Assembly (NCBI GenBank): GCA_023425865.1 | Contig: JAFABV010000049.1 | Span: 1 to 64,000 of the forward strand | DNA from: Bacteroidota bacterium | Lineage (GTDB): Bacteria; Bacteroidota; Bacteroidia; Bacteroidales; Bacteroidaceae | Direction of reading: 5' to 3' | Length of the DNA: 64,000 nt | Shown here: piece after piece, positions 33,778 to 43,631 of the stretch | Layout of the letters: each line of letters opens with the position of its first letter | Numbering within the stretch: the first letter of the stretch is position 1 | The notes under the pieces: model-generated | Told to the model about the DNA's origin: nothing | What the model saw: only the letters and a program-made list of their open reading frames with translations | Databases searched by the model: none | Position numbers and translations under genes: made by a program

Positions 33778-34620
33778 ATGGACTATACCATTAACATACG
33801 TGGCCGACTGATGAGTTTGGCTCATCCACAGGTCATGGGAATCTTGAACTGCACGCCCGACAGTTTTTTCGCCGGCAGCCGCAAGCAGACCGAGCGTGAA
33901 ATTGCCGACCGCGCCAACCAGATTGTCGCTGAGGGTGGTACCATCATCGACGTGGGGGCCTTCTCCACCCGCCCCGGTGCCCAGGAAGTGAGCGAGCAGG
34001 AAGAGATGGCCAGGTTGCGCCATGCCCTGCCCATCATCAGGCGCGAGCAGCCCGACGCCGCCATCTCGATAGACACCTACCGCCCCAACGTGGCGCGCAT
34101 GGCGGTGGAAGAATATGGCGCAGACATCATCAACGATGTGTCAGAGGGCGGACTGACCGGCATCACGGGCATACCGCTGACGCCCACCGCAGAAGCCATC
34201 CCGCCCATCTTCAGCATGATGGGCCGACTCAAAGTGCCCTACATCCTCATGTCGGTACAGCCCAACCTGCATGCCATGCTCATCGGTTTTGCCCGTGAGG
34301 TGCAGCAGCTGCGCGACCTGGGCGTGAAGGACATTATCCTCGACCCGGGCTTTGGATTCGGCAAGACCATGGAGGGCAACCTGCGACTGGTGCAGCAGAT
34401 AGACCGGCTGAGCGTCATGGAGCTGCCGGTGCTGGTGGGCGTGTCGCGCAAGCGCATGATTTTCCAGACCCTCGGCATCGGCACCGACGAGGCGCTCAAC
34501 GGCACTACCGTCATCAACACGATGGCACTGATGCGCGGCGCGTCGATACTGAGGGTACACGATGTACGCGAGGCCGTGCAGGCCGTTACCTTATACACCC
34601 AATCATTAACCACGGAGTGA
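33778..34620 (+). CDS. folP: Dihydropteroate synthase
   Basis: A 280-residue DHPS that condenses para-aminobenzoate with dihydropterin pyrophosphate in folate synthesis. The pterin-site motif NCTPDSFF (24-31) and the second signature IIDVGAFSTRPGAQEV are present, with DPGFGFGKTMEGN and LVGVSRKRM further on. The longer frame from 33688 adds 30 residues across the promoter boxes, so I start at 33778. Its pABA substrate would come from the pabB/pabC genes at 52-53 kb. cdaA starts 1 bp after its stop. Confidence 0.95.
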   Translation: MDYTINIRGRLMSLAHPQVMGILNCTPDSFFAGSRKQTEREIADRANQIVAEGGTIIDVGAFSTRPGAQEVSEQEEMARLRHALPIIRREQPDAAISIDTYRPNVARMAVEEYGADIINDVSEGGLTGITGIPLTPTAEAIPPIFSMMGRLKVPYILMSVQPNLHAMLIGFAREVQQLRDLGVKDIILDPGFGFGKTMEGNLRLVQQIDRLSVMELPVLVGVSRKRMIFQTLGIGTDEALNGTTVINTMALMRGASILRVHDVREAVQAVTLYTQSLTTE

Positions 34621-34621
34621 C

Positions 34622-35398
34622 ATGTTTTTAGACTTTGGCATCAAAGACATCATCGACATCTTCTTTGTCGCGATGATGTTGTTCTATATCTACCGACTGA
34701 TGAAAGAGAGCCGCTCGCTCAATGTTTTCATCGGTATCATGGTCTTTGTCCTGGTGTGGCTCTTCGTGTCGCAGGTGCTCGAAATGCGACTCTTAGGCAG
34801 CATCATGGACAAGCTGGTGAGCGTGGGTGTCATCGGACTCATCGTACTCTTCAAGGATGAAATCCGTAAATTCCTTTACCAAATCGGTGAACGTCAGCGC
34901 GTGCGCAATGTGATACACCTGTTCTTTCCTAAAAAAGAAAGCGAAGCCGAAGAAGACAAGGAGACCATTATGCCCATCGTATGGGCGTGCATGGACATGG
35001 CCAAAGGCAAGGTGGGCGCGCTGATAGTCATTGAACGGGCCATACCGCTCGACGACATCGTGCAGACGGGAGAGGAAATCAACGCCAACGTCAACAAACT
35101 GCTCATAGAGAATATCTTCTTCAAAAACTCGCCCTTGCACGACGGTGCCATGGTCATCTCCAAGAAGCGCGTGCGGGCCGCGGGCTGCATTCTGCCCGTG
35201 AGCCACAGCATGAACATACCCAAGGAGCTCGGTCTGCGACACCGCGCTGCCATGGGCATCTCTCAAGACTCAGACGCCATAGCGGTGGTGGTCTCTGAAG
35301 AGACCGGACGCATCAGCGTGGCCATCAAGGGTAAGTTTCGCCTGCGACTGTCGGCCGAGGAACTCGAGGCTATCCTTGCCCGTGAGATGGGCAGCTGA
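34622..35398 (+). CDS. cdaA: Diadenylate cyclase, CdaA type
   Basis: A 258-residue membrane diadenylate cyclase that makes c-di-AMP from two ATP. The N-terminal part has three hydrophobic segments (about 8-25, 34-52, 62-78), and the C-terminal DAC domain carries the catalytic DGA (174-176, PLHDGAMVI) and RHR (206-208, LGLRHRAAMG) motifs. It is adjacent to folP, an arrangement common in Bacteroidetes. c-di-AMP usually controls potassium balance and envelope homeostasis; no known effector gene is in the window. Confidence 0.94.
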   Translation: MFLDFGIKDIIDIFFVAMMLFYIYRLMKESRSLNVFIGIMVFVLVWLFVSQVLEMRLLGSIMDKLVSVGVIGLIVLFKDEIRKFLYQIGERQRVRNVIHLFFPKKESEAEEDKETIMPIVWACMDMAKGKVGALIVIERAIPLDDIVQTGEEINANVNKLLIENIFFKNSPLHDGAMVISKKRVRAAGCILPVSHSMNIPKELGLRHRAAMGISQDSDAIAVVVSEETGRISVAIKGKFRLRLSAEELEAILAREMGS

Positions 35399-35538
35399 GC
35401 CGACACCCCCATACAACGACATACCAACCATATCCCTACAGATTGCGCGTGACCATAGTGTCGCCATGCGTCTGTAGGGATTAATGTATAAATTGGCTTA
35501 AATTGCAATGTAGATTTGACAATTAATGCGTTTTTCCT

Positions 35539-35569
35539 TTTGTCACATCAGAAAGAATGAGTAATTTTG
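35539..35569 (+). promoter_or_regulatory. Promoter of pta-ackA
   Basis: TTTG (35539-35542), 19-bp spacer, TAATTTTG (35562-35569). This is an exact match to the Bacteroidetes consensus, with a leader of about 38 nt before pta. Confidence 0.8.
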
Positions 35570-35612
35570 CACCACATCAATACATATACGTTTTATAAGT
35601 AAATATCAAAAT

Positions 35613-36662
35613 ATGAGTTTATTAGAACAGATCGTAGCGCGTGCCAAATCAGACAAACAGCGCATTGTTCTTCCGGAGGCAGAGGAAGAGCGCACGCTCA
35701 AGGCAGCAGACAGGGTTTTGGCAGACGACATCGCCAACCTCATTCTTATCGGAAACCCTGAAAATATCGCGAAAGAAGCTGAGCAATGGGGGCTGAAGAA
35801 CATTGGTAAGGCTACCATCATCGATCCATTACACTACGACAAATCAGAAGAGTATGCCGAAATGCTGACCGAGCTTCGGCAAAAGAAGGGCATGACGCTC
35901 GACAAGGCCCGTGAACTGGTGACCAAGAACAACCTCTATTTAGGTTGCATGATCATCAAGGCCGACAATGCCGACGGACAGGTGTCGGGTGCGCTGAGCA
36001 CTACCGGCGAAACCTTGCGTCCCGCCCTGCAGATCATCAAGTGCGCCCCCGGCGTAACCACCGTGAGCGGCGCTATGCTCGTGCTGACCAATGAGCAGCA
36101 GTATGGAGAGAACGGCATCGTGGTGATGGGCGATGTGGCCGTGACCCCGAATCCCACCGCTGAGCAGCTCGCCCAGATTGCCTACACCACCGCTGAGACG
36201 GCCAAGAGTGTGGCAGGATTCAAAAATCCCGTGGTGGCCATGCTGAGCTTCTCGACCAAGGGGTCGGCGCAGGATGCCATCGACAAGGCTACCGGCAAGA
36301 GCGTATACATCATCGACAAGGTGGTAGAGGCCACCAAGATTGCCAAGGAGCGCTACCCCGAACTGCAGGTTGACGGTGAGTTGCAGGCCGACGCCGCACT
36401 CGACCCCGCCACGGCAGCCAAGAAAGCGCCGGGCAGCAACGTGGCCGGAAAAGCCAACGTGCTGGTGGTGCCCAACCTCGAGGTGGGTAACATTGGCTAC
36501 AAGCTCGTGCAGCGCTTGGGCGGTGCCGAGGCCATCGGCCCCATCCTGCAGGGTATCGCACGCCCGGTCAACGACCTGAGCCGCGGCTGCTCGGTAGACG
36601 ACATCTATTATATGGTGGCCATCACGGCCTGCCAGGCACAGGATGCGAAGAGCAATTCATAA
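35613..36662 (+). CDS. pta: Phosphate acetyltransferase
   Basis: A 349-residue short-form Pta (PTA_PTB domain only), converting acetyl-CoA and phosphate to acetyl phosphate and CoA. Characteristic segments: RIVLPEAEEERTL near the start, SGALSTTGETLRPALQII (about 127-144), and GIARPVNDLSRGCSVDDI near the C-terminus. It lacks the N-terminal regulatory domain of E. coli Pta. The last codons run into the AATTC repeat, so the terminal residues SNS may be repeat-derived. ackA follows in the same transcript. Confidence 0.95.
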   Translation: MSLLEQIVARAKSDKQRIVLPEAEEERTLKAADRVLADDIANLILIGNPENIAKEAEQWGLKNIGKATIIDPLHYDKSEEYAEMLTELRQKKGMTLDKARELVTKNNLYLGCMIIKADNADGQVSGALSTTGETLRPALQIIKCAPGVTTVSGAMLVLTNEQQYGENGIVVMGDVAVTPNPTAEQLAQIAYTTAETAKSVAGFKNPVVAMLSFSTKGSAQDAIDKATGKSVYIIDKVVEATKIAKERYPELQVDGELQADAALDPATAAKKAPGSNVAGKANVLVVPNLEVGNIGYKLVQRLGGAEAIGPILQGIARPVNDLSRGCSVDDIYYMVAITACQAQDAKSNS

Positions 36663-36716
36663 TTCGCAATTCATAATTCACAATTCACAATTCACAATTC
36701 AAGATTCAGAATTTAA
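36652..36716. repeat. AATTCAC/AATTCAT short tandem repeat between pta and ackA
   Basis: About eight irregular AATTC-containing units with 7-8 bp spacing, beginning inside the last codons of pta and filling the spacer to ackA. Such (AATTCAC)n tracts look like replication-slippage repeats and may be variable in length between strains. Confidence 0.75.
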
Positions 36717-36735
36717 ATTTATCAGAAGACAGGAA

Positions 36736-37935
36736 ATGAAAATATTGGTGCTCAACTGCGGCAGCAGTTCGATAAAATATAAACTCTACGACATGGCCGA
36801 CGAGAGCGTACTGGCACAGGGTGGCGTAGAGCGTATCGGCCTCGACGAGGCCTTTATCAAGGTGACACTGGCCAACGACCAGAAAAAGATTATCATGGCC
36901 GACCTGCCTACCCACAAGGAGGGTGTGGCACTGGTGTTCAAGGTGCTGCTCGACGCGGAGATTGGTGCCCTCAAGAGTCTTGACGAGATAGACGCCGTAG
37001 GCCATCGCATCGTGCAGGGTGGCGACCTCTTTGAGAAGAGCTGTATCGTCACGCCCGAGGTAGAGAAGGGTATTGAGAGCCTCATCGATCTCGCGCCGGT
37101 TCACAATGCCGGCCATCTGCGTGGCATTCGCGCCGTGAATGAGCTGATGCCCAACGTGCCCCAGGTGACAGTATTCGACAATGCGTTCCACAGCACCATG
37201 CCCGACTACGCTTATCTGTATGCCATTCCTTATGAACTGTATCAGAAATATCATGTGCGCCGCTACGGCTTCCATGGCACCAGTCACCGCTATGTATCCA
37301 AGCGTGCGTGTGAATTCCTCGGCCTCGACTACAACAACACGAAAATCATCACTTGCCACATCGGCAATGGCGCCAGCATGGCCGCGGTGAAGAATGGTAA
37401 GGTCATCGACACGTCTATGGGCCTTACGCCGTTAGCCGGACTGATGATGGGTAGCCGCTCGGGCGACATTGACCCCAGTGCCGTGACCTATCTCATGGAG
37501 AAACTGGGCAAGCAGCCACAAGAGATGGCCGACTTCCTCAACAAGGAGAGTGGCGTACTCGGCATCACGGGTATTTCGAGCGACATGCGTGAGGTGGAAG
37601 CTGCCCAGCGCGAAGGCAACGAGCGCGCTATCCTCGCCATGAAGATGTATTGCTACCGCATCAAGAAGTATATTGGCGCATATGCCGCCGCCATGAATGG
37701 CGTTGACGCCATCGTCTTCACCGCAGGCGTGGGCGAGAACCAGACCGGTATGCGAATGGATGCTTGCAGCGGACTCGAATATCTTGGCGTGAAGATGGAC
37801 GAGGAGCGCAATAACTGCCGCGGCATCGAACAGGTGCTTTCGGCCGACGACTCTAAGGTGAAGGTGGTGCTCATCCCCACTGACGAGGAGATTGTCATCG
37901 CACGCGATACCAAAACACTGGTAGAACAGGCTTAA
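36736..37935 (+). CDS. ackA: Acetate kinase
   Basis: A 399-residue AckA that transfers phosphate between acetyl phosphate and ADP, giving acetate and ATP. The two family signatures are VLNCGSSSIKYKL (4-16) and RYGFHGTSHRYVS (about 175-187), with TCHIGNGAS and FTAGVGEN further on. Start at 36736; the longer frame from 36643 is a translation of the AATTC repeat. Partner of pta in mixed-acid fermentation. Confidence 0.96.
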   Translation: MKILVLNCGSSSIKYKLYDMADESVLAQGGVERIGLDEAFIKVTLANDQKKIIMADLPTHKEGVALVFKVLLDAEIGALKSLDEIDAVGHRIVQGGDLFEKSCIVTPEVEKGIESLIDLAPVHNAGHLRGIRAVNELMPNVPQVTVFDNAFHSTMPDYAYLYAIPYELYQKYHVRRYGFHGTSHRYVSKRACEFLGLDYNNTKIITCHIGNGASMAAVKNGKVIDTSMGLTPLAGLMMGSRSGDIDPSAVTYLMEKLGKQPQEMADFLNKESGVLGITGISSDMREVEAAQREGNERAILAMKMYCYRIKKYIGAYAAAMNGVDAIVFTAGVGENQTGMRMDACSGLEYLGVKMDEERNNCRGIEQVLSADDSKVKVVLIPTDEEIVIARDTKTLVEQA

Positions 37936-37957
37936 TCATAAAAGACGGTTAAGGATT

Positions 37958-38046
37958 AGGAGTTTCTTTAGTGAGGAATGTGTAGTTTGGCGTTAGAAGT
38001 TATCTATACCGACAACGGGCACTCATTCCTGACCCAAGAAACTCCT
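37958..38046. terminator. Imperfect inverted repeat after ackA
   Basis: AGGAGTTTCTT (37958-37968) and AGGAATG (37974-37980) are matched downstream by CATTCCT (38024-38030) and AAGAAACTCCT (38036-38046). It could terminate the pta-ackA transcript, though the loop is large (about 43 nt). Confidence 0.4.
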
Positions 38047-38095
38047 AAGTGCTAACAGCCAACACCATATTCCACGCTAATCATCAAAGCGCATC

Positions 38096-39133
38096 ATGAA
38101 GCTCATCACCTTTGGAGAAATATTGTTGAGACTGTCGAAAGAAGGCAGCCAGAGATTGACACAAGGTCAAACGTTCTGTGCCAACTATGGCGGTTCCGAG
38201 GCCAATGTGGCCGTGAGCCTTGCACAGTTGGGAGACGAGGTCGCCTACGTGACAAGAGTTCCTGACAATGCCGTGGGCAAGGCCGCGCTCATGCACCTGC
38301 AGGCATTGGGGCTCGACGTGAGGCATGCCGTGAAAGGGGGCAAACGCTTGGGTACCTACTATTTCGAACCATCGGCAGCCATGCGCAGCTCGCATGTGGT
38401 ATACGACCGCGACGACTCGGCCTTCAATACCCTGCAGTACGGCGACATCAACTGGGAACCCATCTTCAAAGATGCCGCGTTGTTCCACTGCTCGGGCATC
38501 ACCTGTGCCACCAGCCGGGCCGCCCTCAACACCACCATGGATGCTGTGCGCATGGCCTACGACAGAGGCATAGAGCTCACCTGCGACATCAACTACCGCG
38601 CCTCGCTGTGGCAGTATCCCGGTGCCGACGCACGTAAGTCGATACAGGAACTCATGCAATACAGTTCCTTCGTGTTCGGTGACCAGAACGAGTGGTATGT
38701 GGCCAGCGGCCTTGAGCCCATCCCCTTCACCGCTCTCGATGGCAGCTACCGCTTCGACTTAGACGCCTACCGACGCTATTTCGACAAGCTCCACGAGATG
38801 TTCCCTCATTGCAAGCGTATGCTCATCGGGCACCGCAACCAGCTGTCGTTCCAGCACCATGTGAACGCTGCGGTGCTGTGGGCCGAAGGCGAGATTTACA
38901 CCTCGCGCATCTACGACATACAGCCCATCGTCGACCAGATGGGTGTGGGCGATGCCTGGGTGGCCGCCTTCATCCATGCCCGACTGAAATGGCCCGATGA
39001 TGACCAGAAATGCCTCGACTTCTCTGTATCGGCCTCGGCGCTGAAGAACACAATCCCCGGCGACCAAAATCTTGTCACCGAGCAGGAAGTGCTGGCTAAT
39101 ATGCACGCTTCGGGCGGCCGCATCGACCGCTAA
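38096..39133 (+). CDS. PfkB-family sugar kinase (2-keto-3-deoxygluconate kinase-like)
   Basis: A 345-residue ribokinase-fold kinase. It opens with KLITFGEILLRLS and contains the substrate-binding NYGGSEANVAVSLAQLG (30-46). The catalytic aspartate is Asp286 in MGVGDAWVAAF, where most relatives have GAGD. The pattern LTCDINYRASLW is typical of KDG kinase-type proteins (KdgK). Substrate is uncertain: 2-keto-3-deoxygluconate is most likely, fructose possible. No KDPG aldolase or uronate gene is beside it in the window, and it appears monocistronic, with a hairpin behind. Confidence 0.85.
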   Translation: MKLITFGEILLRLSKEGSQRLTQGQTFCANYGGSEANVAVSLAQLGDEVAYVTRVPDNAVGKAALMHLQALGLDVRHAVKGGKRLGTYYFEPSAAMRSSHVVYDRDDSAFNTLQYGDINWEPIFKDAALFHCSGITCATSRAALNTTMDAVRMAYDRGIELTCDINYRASLWQYPGADARKSIQELMQYSSFVFGDQNEWYVASGLEPIPFTALDGSYRFDLDAYRRYFDKLHEMFPHCKRMLIGHRNQLSFQHHVNAAVLWAEGEIYTSRIYDIQPIVDQMGVGDAWVAAFIHARLKWPDDDQKCLDFSVSASALKNTIPGDQNLVTEQEVLANMHASGGRIDR

Positions 39134-39155
39134 GTCTACCATAATTGTGGTAGGT

Positions 39156-39202
39156 GCAATCCCACGTCCTTGGTATATCAAATACCACTGGCGTGGGATT
39201 GC
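39156..39202 (+). terminator. Terminator of the sugar kinase gene
   Basis: GCAATCCCACG (39156-39166) pairs with CGTGGGATTGC (39192-39202), with inner TGGTAT/ATACCA pairing, followed by CCGTTTTG. It starts 22 bp past the stop. A smaller hairpin CTACCA/TGGTAG (39137-39153) precedes it. Confidence 0.75.
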
Positions 39203-39229
39203 CCGTTTTGTGAAAACCCGTTAATTTTG
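39199..39229 (+). promoter_or_regulatory. Candidate promoter upstream of the binding-protein gene
   Basis: TAATTTTG (39222-39229) is a good -7 box, with TTGC (39199-39202) 19 bp upstream. This would give a leader of about 165 nt before the gene at 39405, unusually long for this window. The leader itself shows no clear conserved RNA. Confidence 0.45.
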
Positions 39230-39404
39230 CAAACGTAATCAGTGATAATTTCTAAAATACACCGAGATATGAAGCGAATGTATAATATATGTAAACGAAT
39301 GTGTGGCATGACAGCATCAATGTGCCGCAGTATGGCACGCACCCTCACCCCGTCATCACACCCCTACACCCATCCATTCATCCAAACGTTCATCTATTCA
39401 CGAC

Positions 39405-40340
39405 ATGAAAAAGAATTTGTTTACAGCAGCATTTACATTAGCACTCAGTCTCAACGTTATCGGCGCGCAGGCAGATAATCGCACCGACGGCAGCGATGCC
39501 CCGGCAGCCACTACCACCTACTATATTAACGCACCGCGTTTTGTGCGCCCGCTGGTAGAGAAATGGATCAGCGAATACAAGAAGACCGACCCCTCCTCCG
39601 ACTTTGCCATTGCAAAGTCAGCCTCCACCAAGAAACTCAGCTCCATCAATATCCAGCTTCAAGAGCGCAAAGACACCGCCGCTTCGGCAAAGGTCGTGTA
39701 CTTTGCGCAGTATGCCATCCTCCCTGTCACCTCAAAAGACTCAGAGGCCGACAAGGCATTGGCTAAACGCTCGCTGAATACGAAGGCCCTCAAGAAACTG
39801 TTCTTTGTGGGCGACGACATCGAAGAGGCAGAGAATAAGGACAAGTTGAACGACCAAGTGGTGGTCTATGCCGGCAGCGGCAGTAGCTCTATCGCTACGC
39901 CATTTGCCGCCTATTATGGTGAGCCCGCGGCAAACTTCCGTGGCAAACGTGTGGCCGGAGACGATGCGTACCTCAACACCGCCATTGCCCAAGACCCGAA
40001 AGGCGTGACCTTCAATGCCCTTCCCAACGTCTACAACCTGCAGAACCGACAACTCAGAAGTGAGATTGCCGTGCTCCCCCTCGACCTGAGTAAAGAGCAA
40101 CAAGCATCGCTCAGCTCTCTCGACCAGCTCATCAGCACGCTGGAGAGCGGCGAGATAAAGGGCATACCCGTAGAGAAGGTGGCCTTTGCCTATACCGGCA
40201 GCACAGCCCTCGACCGCTTTGTGTCGTGGGTGCTGACCAACGGAACAGCCTACAACCATGCCTACGGACTCTTGCAACTCAACAGCAAGGATGCCACCCG
40301 GCAGTTACAACAGGTGAACAGCCTCACCGCACAACAATAA
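39405..40340 (+). CDS. PstS-like periplasmic substrate-binding protein
   Basis: A 311-residue exported protein: signal peptide MKKNLFTAAFTLALSLNVIGAQA, then a periplasmic-binding-protein-like domain. YYINAPRFVRPLVEKWISEYKK and VVYFAQYAILPVTSKDSEA resemble the PBP-like domain of phosphate-binding proteins, but no clear phosphate-binding motif could be confirmed. VVYAGSGSSSIATPFAAYYGE may be the ligand loop. No ABC permease or ATPase follows; instead a SusC and a SusD do, so it may hand ligand over in the periplasm after TonB-dependent uptake. Ligand unknown. Confidence 0.65.
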   Translation: MKKNLFTAAFTLALSLNVIGAQADNRTDGSDAPAATTTYYINAPRFVRPLVEKWISEYKKTDPSSDFAIAKSASTKKLSSINIQLQERKDTAASAKVVYFAQYAILPVTSKDSEADKALAKRSLNTKALKKLFFVGDDIEEAENKDKLNDQVVVYAGSGSSSIATPFAAYYGEPAANFRGKRVAGDDAYLNTAIAQDPKGVTFNALPNVYNLQNRQLRSEIAVLPLDLSKEQQASLSSLDQLISTLESGEIKGIPVEKVAFAYTGSTALDRFVSWVLTNGTAYNHAYGLLQLNSKDATRQLQQVNSLTAQQ

Positions 40341-40365
40341 TAAATCTTTAGTCATGCACCCTCAC

Positions 40366-40466
40366 CCTCAGGGGTGAGATATGGGAACAGGGGCAGGTCG
40401 GCCATCGCCGACCACCCTCCTCTCCCTTCGTCCCCTCCCCGGTATCGGGGCGGCAGGGTGTATCAT
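40366..40466 (+). repeat. Diverged GC-rich palindromes before the second susC
   Basis: CACCCTCAGGGGTG, GGTCGGCCATCGCCGACC and CCCCGGTATCGGGG are three successive hairpins in about 100 bp, with flanking CCTCCTCTCCC. They resemble the REP-like elements of the arginine cluster in composition but are not identical. They lie in the 160-bp spacer between the binding-protein gene and susC and may cause differential expression. Confidence 0.55.
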
Positions 40467-40500
40467 ACCCATTCCCAACTCTTCAAAAACGACATTCAAC

Positions 40501-43500
40501 ATGAAACACATCAAACACATCTTATTCTCTGCCGCACTCACCCTCCTCCCCTCTTGGGCTCTGGCACAGACCGACCTGAGCGGACAGGTGACCGATGTCA
40601 CCACAGGCGAGACGCTCATCGGGGCCACAATCCTCGTCAAGGGCGATGCTACCCAGGGCACAGTGACCGACGCCGAAGGCCGCTTTTCGCTCCACACCTC
40701 ACGCAATACCCCGCTCACGCTCACCATCGGTTATGCCGGCTATCGTTCACAAGACATCGTGGTTTATGATGCCGAGGAGCCGCTCACCGTACAGCTGCGC
40801 ACCGCCAGCGACTTTCTGAAAGAGGTAGTGGTGGTGGGCTACGGCACCCAGAGCCGCACCCAGCTCACCGGTTCGGTGGTGACGGTCAAGGCCGATGTCT
40901 TTGCCAACAGCACAGCCGTGTCGCTCGACGGTGCCCTGGGCGGACAGGTGGCAGGCCTCAACGTCACTGCGGCCAGCGGACAACCGGGAGCCGAGAGCAG
41001 CATCCGCATCCGTGGTGGCAACTCGGTAAATGCCAGCAACGAACCACTGTACGTGGTCGACGGCTTTATCTACTTCAAGGATGCAGCCAACAGCGGCACT
41101 GGCATTGGGGCCATCGAGAGCGGTCTCAACCCGTTGGCCACCATCAACCCCAACGACATACAGAGCATAGAAGTGCTCAAGGATGTCAGCGCCACAGCCA
41201 TCTACGGCAGTCGCGGTGCCAACGGTGTCATCCTCATCACCACCAAGAAAGGTGCCTTGGGCAGCAAGAAGGCCAGCATCAGCTACGGCTACAGTCTTGG
41301 CTTCAGCAATGTAAGCAAGAAGCTCGACCTGCTGAACGCCTCACAGTGGGCCCGCTACCAGAAGACCTACTGGAACAACAAAGGCGGATATACCGACGAG
41401 GAAATCAATGCCCTGGGCGAAGGCACCGATTGGCAGGATGCCGTTTTGCGCACCGCCGTGCAGCAGAGCCATGAACTGAGCGTCACCGGCGCCACCGAGA
41501 AGAGCCGCTATGCCTTCTCGGCCAACTACACTGACCAGGACGGTATCGTGCTCAACTCCGGATTCCAACGTTACAACTTCCACACCAACGTGGAATGGGA
41601 ACTGCAGAAGAACCTCAAGCTCGGCGTAAACATCACCTACGGCCGAAGCAAGCAGAACGGACTGACCACCACCGAGCAGACCGTCTACAACTCATCGCCC
41701 TACTCGGCAGGCATCACCAACAGCTTTGTATATGCCTTGCTCATGCCCCCCGTGGTGAGCATTTATAATGCCGATGGCAGCTACAATTTCACCAACCCGT
41801 ACGAGTATGCCTACTTCGCCATCGGTGACCATGCCGCCAACCCCGTCTACGACCTTGAGGAAAGCGTGGCCGAGAACATCAACAACTATCTGCTGAGCAA
41901 TGTGTGGGCCACCTACCGTCTGGGCGACCTCACCTTCAAGGCAGCCTTAGGACTCAACAGCGAGAAGCTCACCCAAAACTACTTCTCAGGGGCTTACACA
42001 TCGCTTGGCCTTGCCACAGAGGGAATCGGTGGCGTGGGCAACCGCCAGACCGACGTGTGGCAACAGGAATACACCGTCAACTATGTCAAAGACTTTGCGG
42101 GCCGCCACCACATCGACGCCCTGGCTGGCTACACACGACAATCGACCCGCTCGACCTATAGTGCCATCCGCACCAACCACTTCACCAACGAGACCCTCAA
42201 GCAGTACAACCTCGGAGGCGGCTCGGGCATCTACACCCCGCAGACCGGCATCAGCGAGTCGACTCTCAATTCACTCATCGCACGTGTCAACTATACATTG
42301 CTCGACCGCTACAACGCTACAGCCACCTTCCGTGCCGACAACTCCAGCCGCTTTGCCAAGAACCACCGTTGGGGCTACTTCCCCTCGCTCGGACTGTCGT
42401 GGAACCTCGATAAGGAGGCCTTCCTCAAGCGTGTGCGCCAGCTCGACTACCTGAAACTACGCCTCTCGGGCGGCCTCGTGGGCAACCAGGAGATTCCCGA
42501 CTATGCCTTCGCCACGTCATACACCACAGGCTCATATGGTGACTCGTCCAACTATTCGAAATCGAACGCCGTGAACGAAAACCTGAAGTGGGAGACCACC
42601 GCCAGCTATAATGCCGGCATCGACGCAGGATTCTTTGGCGACCGTCTGGGCCTGGTACTCGATGTCTATTACAAGAAAACCAGCGACCTGCTGCTCGACG
42701 TGCCCGCCGGCTTCGCCTCGGGCGTGACCTCGCAACTGCAAAACGTGGGCAATGTAGTCAACCGTGGCGTGGAACTGGCCATCAACAGCACCCTCATCCG
42801 CAGCCGTCACCTCACCTGGAACATCAGCGCCAATGTGGCCCACAACCACAACGAGATCACCAGCATGGGCGCCTCTAACGACATCGTTCAGGGCGCTGCC
42901 AACCAGCAGATTCTGCGTAAGGGCGAGGCACTCGGCTCATTCTACGGTCTGGTGTTCGACGGAATCGTACAGACGGGAGAGGATGTGAGCAAGCTGCCCA
43001 CCATCAACGGCATCACCCCCAAGGCCGGCGACGCAAAGTTTGTAGATGTAAACAACGACCACGTCATCAACGCCAAAGACCGCCAGGTGCTGGGAAGCAT
43101 CCAGCCCGACCTCACTTACGGCATCTCCTCACAGCTGCAGTACCGCAACTTCGATGTCTCTGTCGCCTTCGCCGGCAGTCACGGCAACAAGCTCTACAAC
43201 GCCTTGGGCCGTCGCCTTGAGCAGACGGGCGACTCGTACAACGTGCTCACCACCGTGCTCGACTCTTGGACCGAGGCCAACGGCGGCAATACCCTGGCAC
43301 TGGCCAGCACCTCGCGCCCCTTCTCGTACATCGACAGCCGCTATGTGCAGAGTGCCTCCTATTTTAAGCTGAAGAACCTCACCATTGGTTACCAGCTGGC
43401 CCTGCCCAAGACCTTCCCTGTGGGCGTGCGCCTCTATGCCACAGCCACAAATCTCTTCACCCTCACGCCCTACAAGGGTTACGACCCCGAGGTGAGCGGC

Positions 43501-43566
43501 GGCACCGACTACGGTGCCTACCCCTCGGCCCGCACCTTCACCTTTGGCGTGAACCTCACCCTCTAA
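40501..43566 (+). CDS. SusC/RagA family TonB-linked outer-membrane transporter
   Basis: A 1021-residue transporter. Signal peptide MKHIKHILFSAALTLLPSWALAQ, CarboxypepD_reg-like domain (about 25-100), TonB region VVVVGYGTQ near 115, and a plug with SSIRIRGGNSVNASNEPLYVVDG split over residues 165-190. The barrel ends in ARTFTFGVNLTL. The frame continues upstream to 40381, but that part is a translation of GC palindromes. The partner susD is 65 bp downstream. With no polysaccharide-degrading gene nearby, the ligand may be small or non-carbohydrate. Confidence 0.95.
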   Translation: MKHIKHILFSAALTLLPSWALAQTDLSGQVTDVTTGETLIGATILVKGDATQGTVTDAEGRFSLHTSRNTPLTLTIGYAGYRSQDIVVYDAEEPLTVQLRTASDFLKEVVVVGYGTQSRTQLTGSVVTVKADVFANSTAVSLDGALGGQVAGLNVTAASGQPGAESSIRIRGGNSVNASNEPLYVVDGFIYFKDAANSGTGIGAIESGLNPLATINPNDIQSIEVLKDVSATAIYGSRGANGVILITTKKGALGSKKASISYGYSLGFSNVSKKLDLLNASQWARYQKTYWNNKGGYTDEEINALGEGTDWQDAVLRTAVQQSHELSVTGATEKSRYAFSANYTDQDGIVLNSGFQRYNFHTNVEWELQKNLKLGVNITYGRSKQNGLTTTEQTVYNSSPYSAGITNSFVYALLMPPVVSIYNADGSYNFTNPYEYAYFAIGDHAANPVYDLEESVAENINNYLLSNVWATYRLGDLTFKAALGLNSEKLTQNYFSGAYTSLGLATEGIGGVGNRQTDVWQQEYTVNYVKDFAGRHHIDALAGYTRQSTRSTYSAIRTNHFTNETLKQYNLGGGSGIYTPQTGISESTLNSLIARVNYTLLDRYNATATFRADNSSRFAKNHRWGYFPSLGLSWNLDKEAFLKRVRQLDYLKLRLSGGLVGNQEIPDYAFATSYTTGSYGDSSNYSKSNAVNENLKWETTASYNAGIDAGFFGDRLGLVLDVYYKKTSDLLLDVPAGFASGVTSQLQNVGNVVNRGVELAINSTLIRSRHLTWNISANVAHNHNEITSMGASNDIVQGAANQQILRKGEALGSFYGLVFDGIVQTGEDVSKLPTINGITPKAGDAKFVDVNNDHVINAKDRQVLGSIQPDLTYGISSQLQYRNFDVSVAFAGSHGNKLYNALGRRLEQTGDSYNVLTTVLDSWTEANGGNTLALASTSRPFSYIDSRYVQSASYFKLKNLTIGYQLALPKTFPVGVRLYATATNLFTLTPYKGYDPEVSGGTDYGAYPSARTFTFGVNLTL

Positions 43567-43631
43567 AGCCAAGACCATAGCTACGTAATCATATTTAGGA
43601 GAAACAATTTAATGTAAAAGGAGAAACAAAC

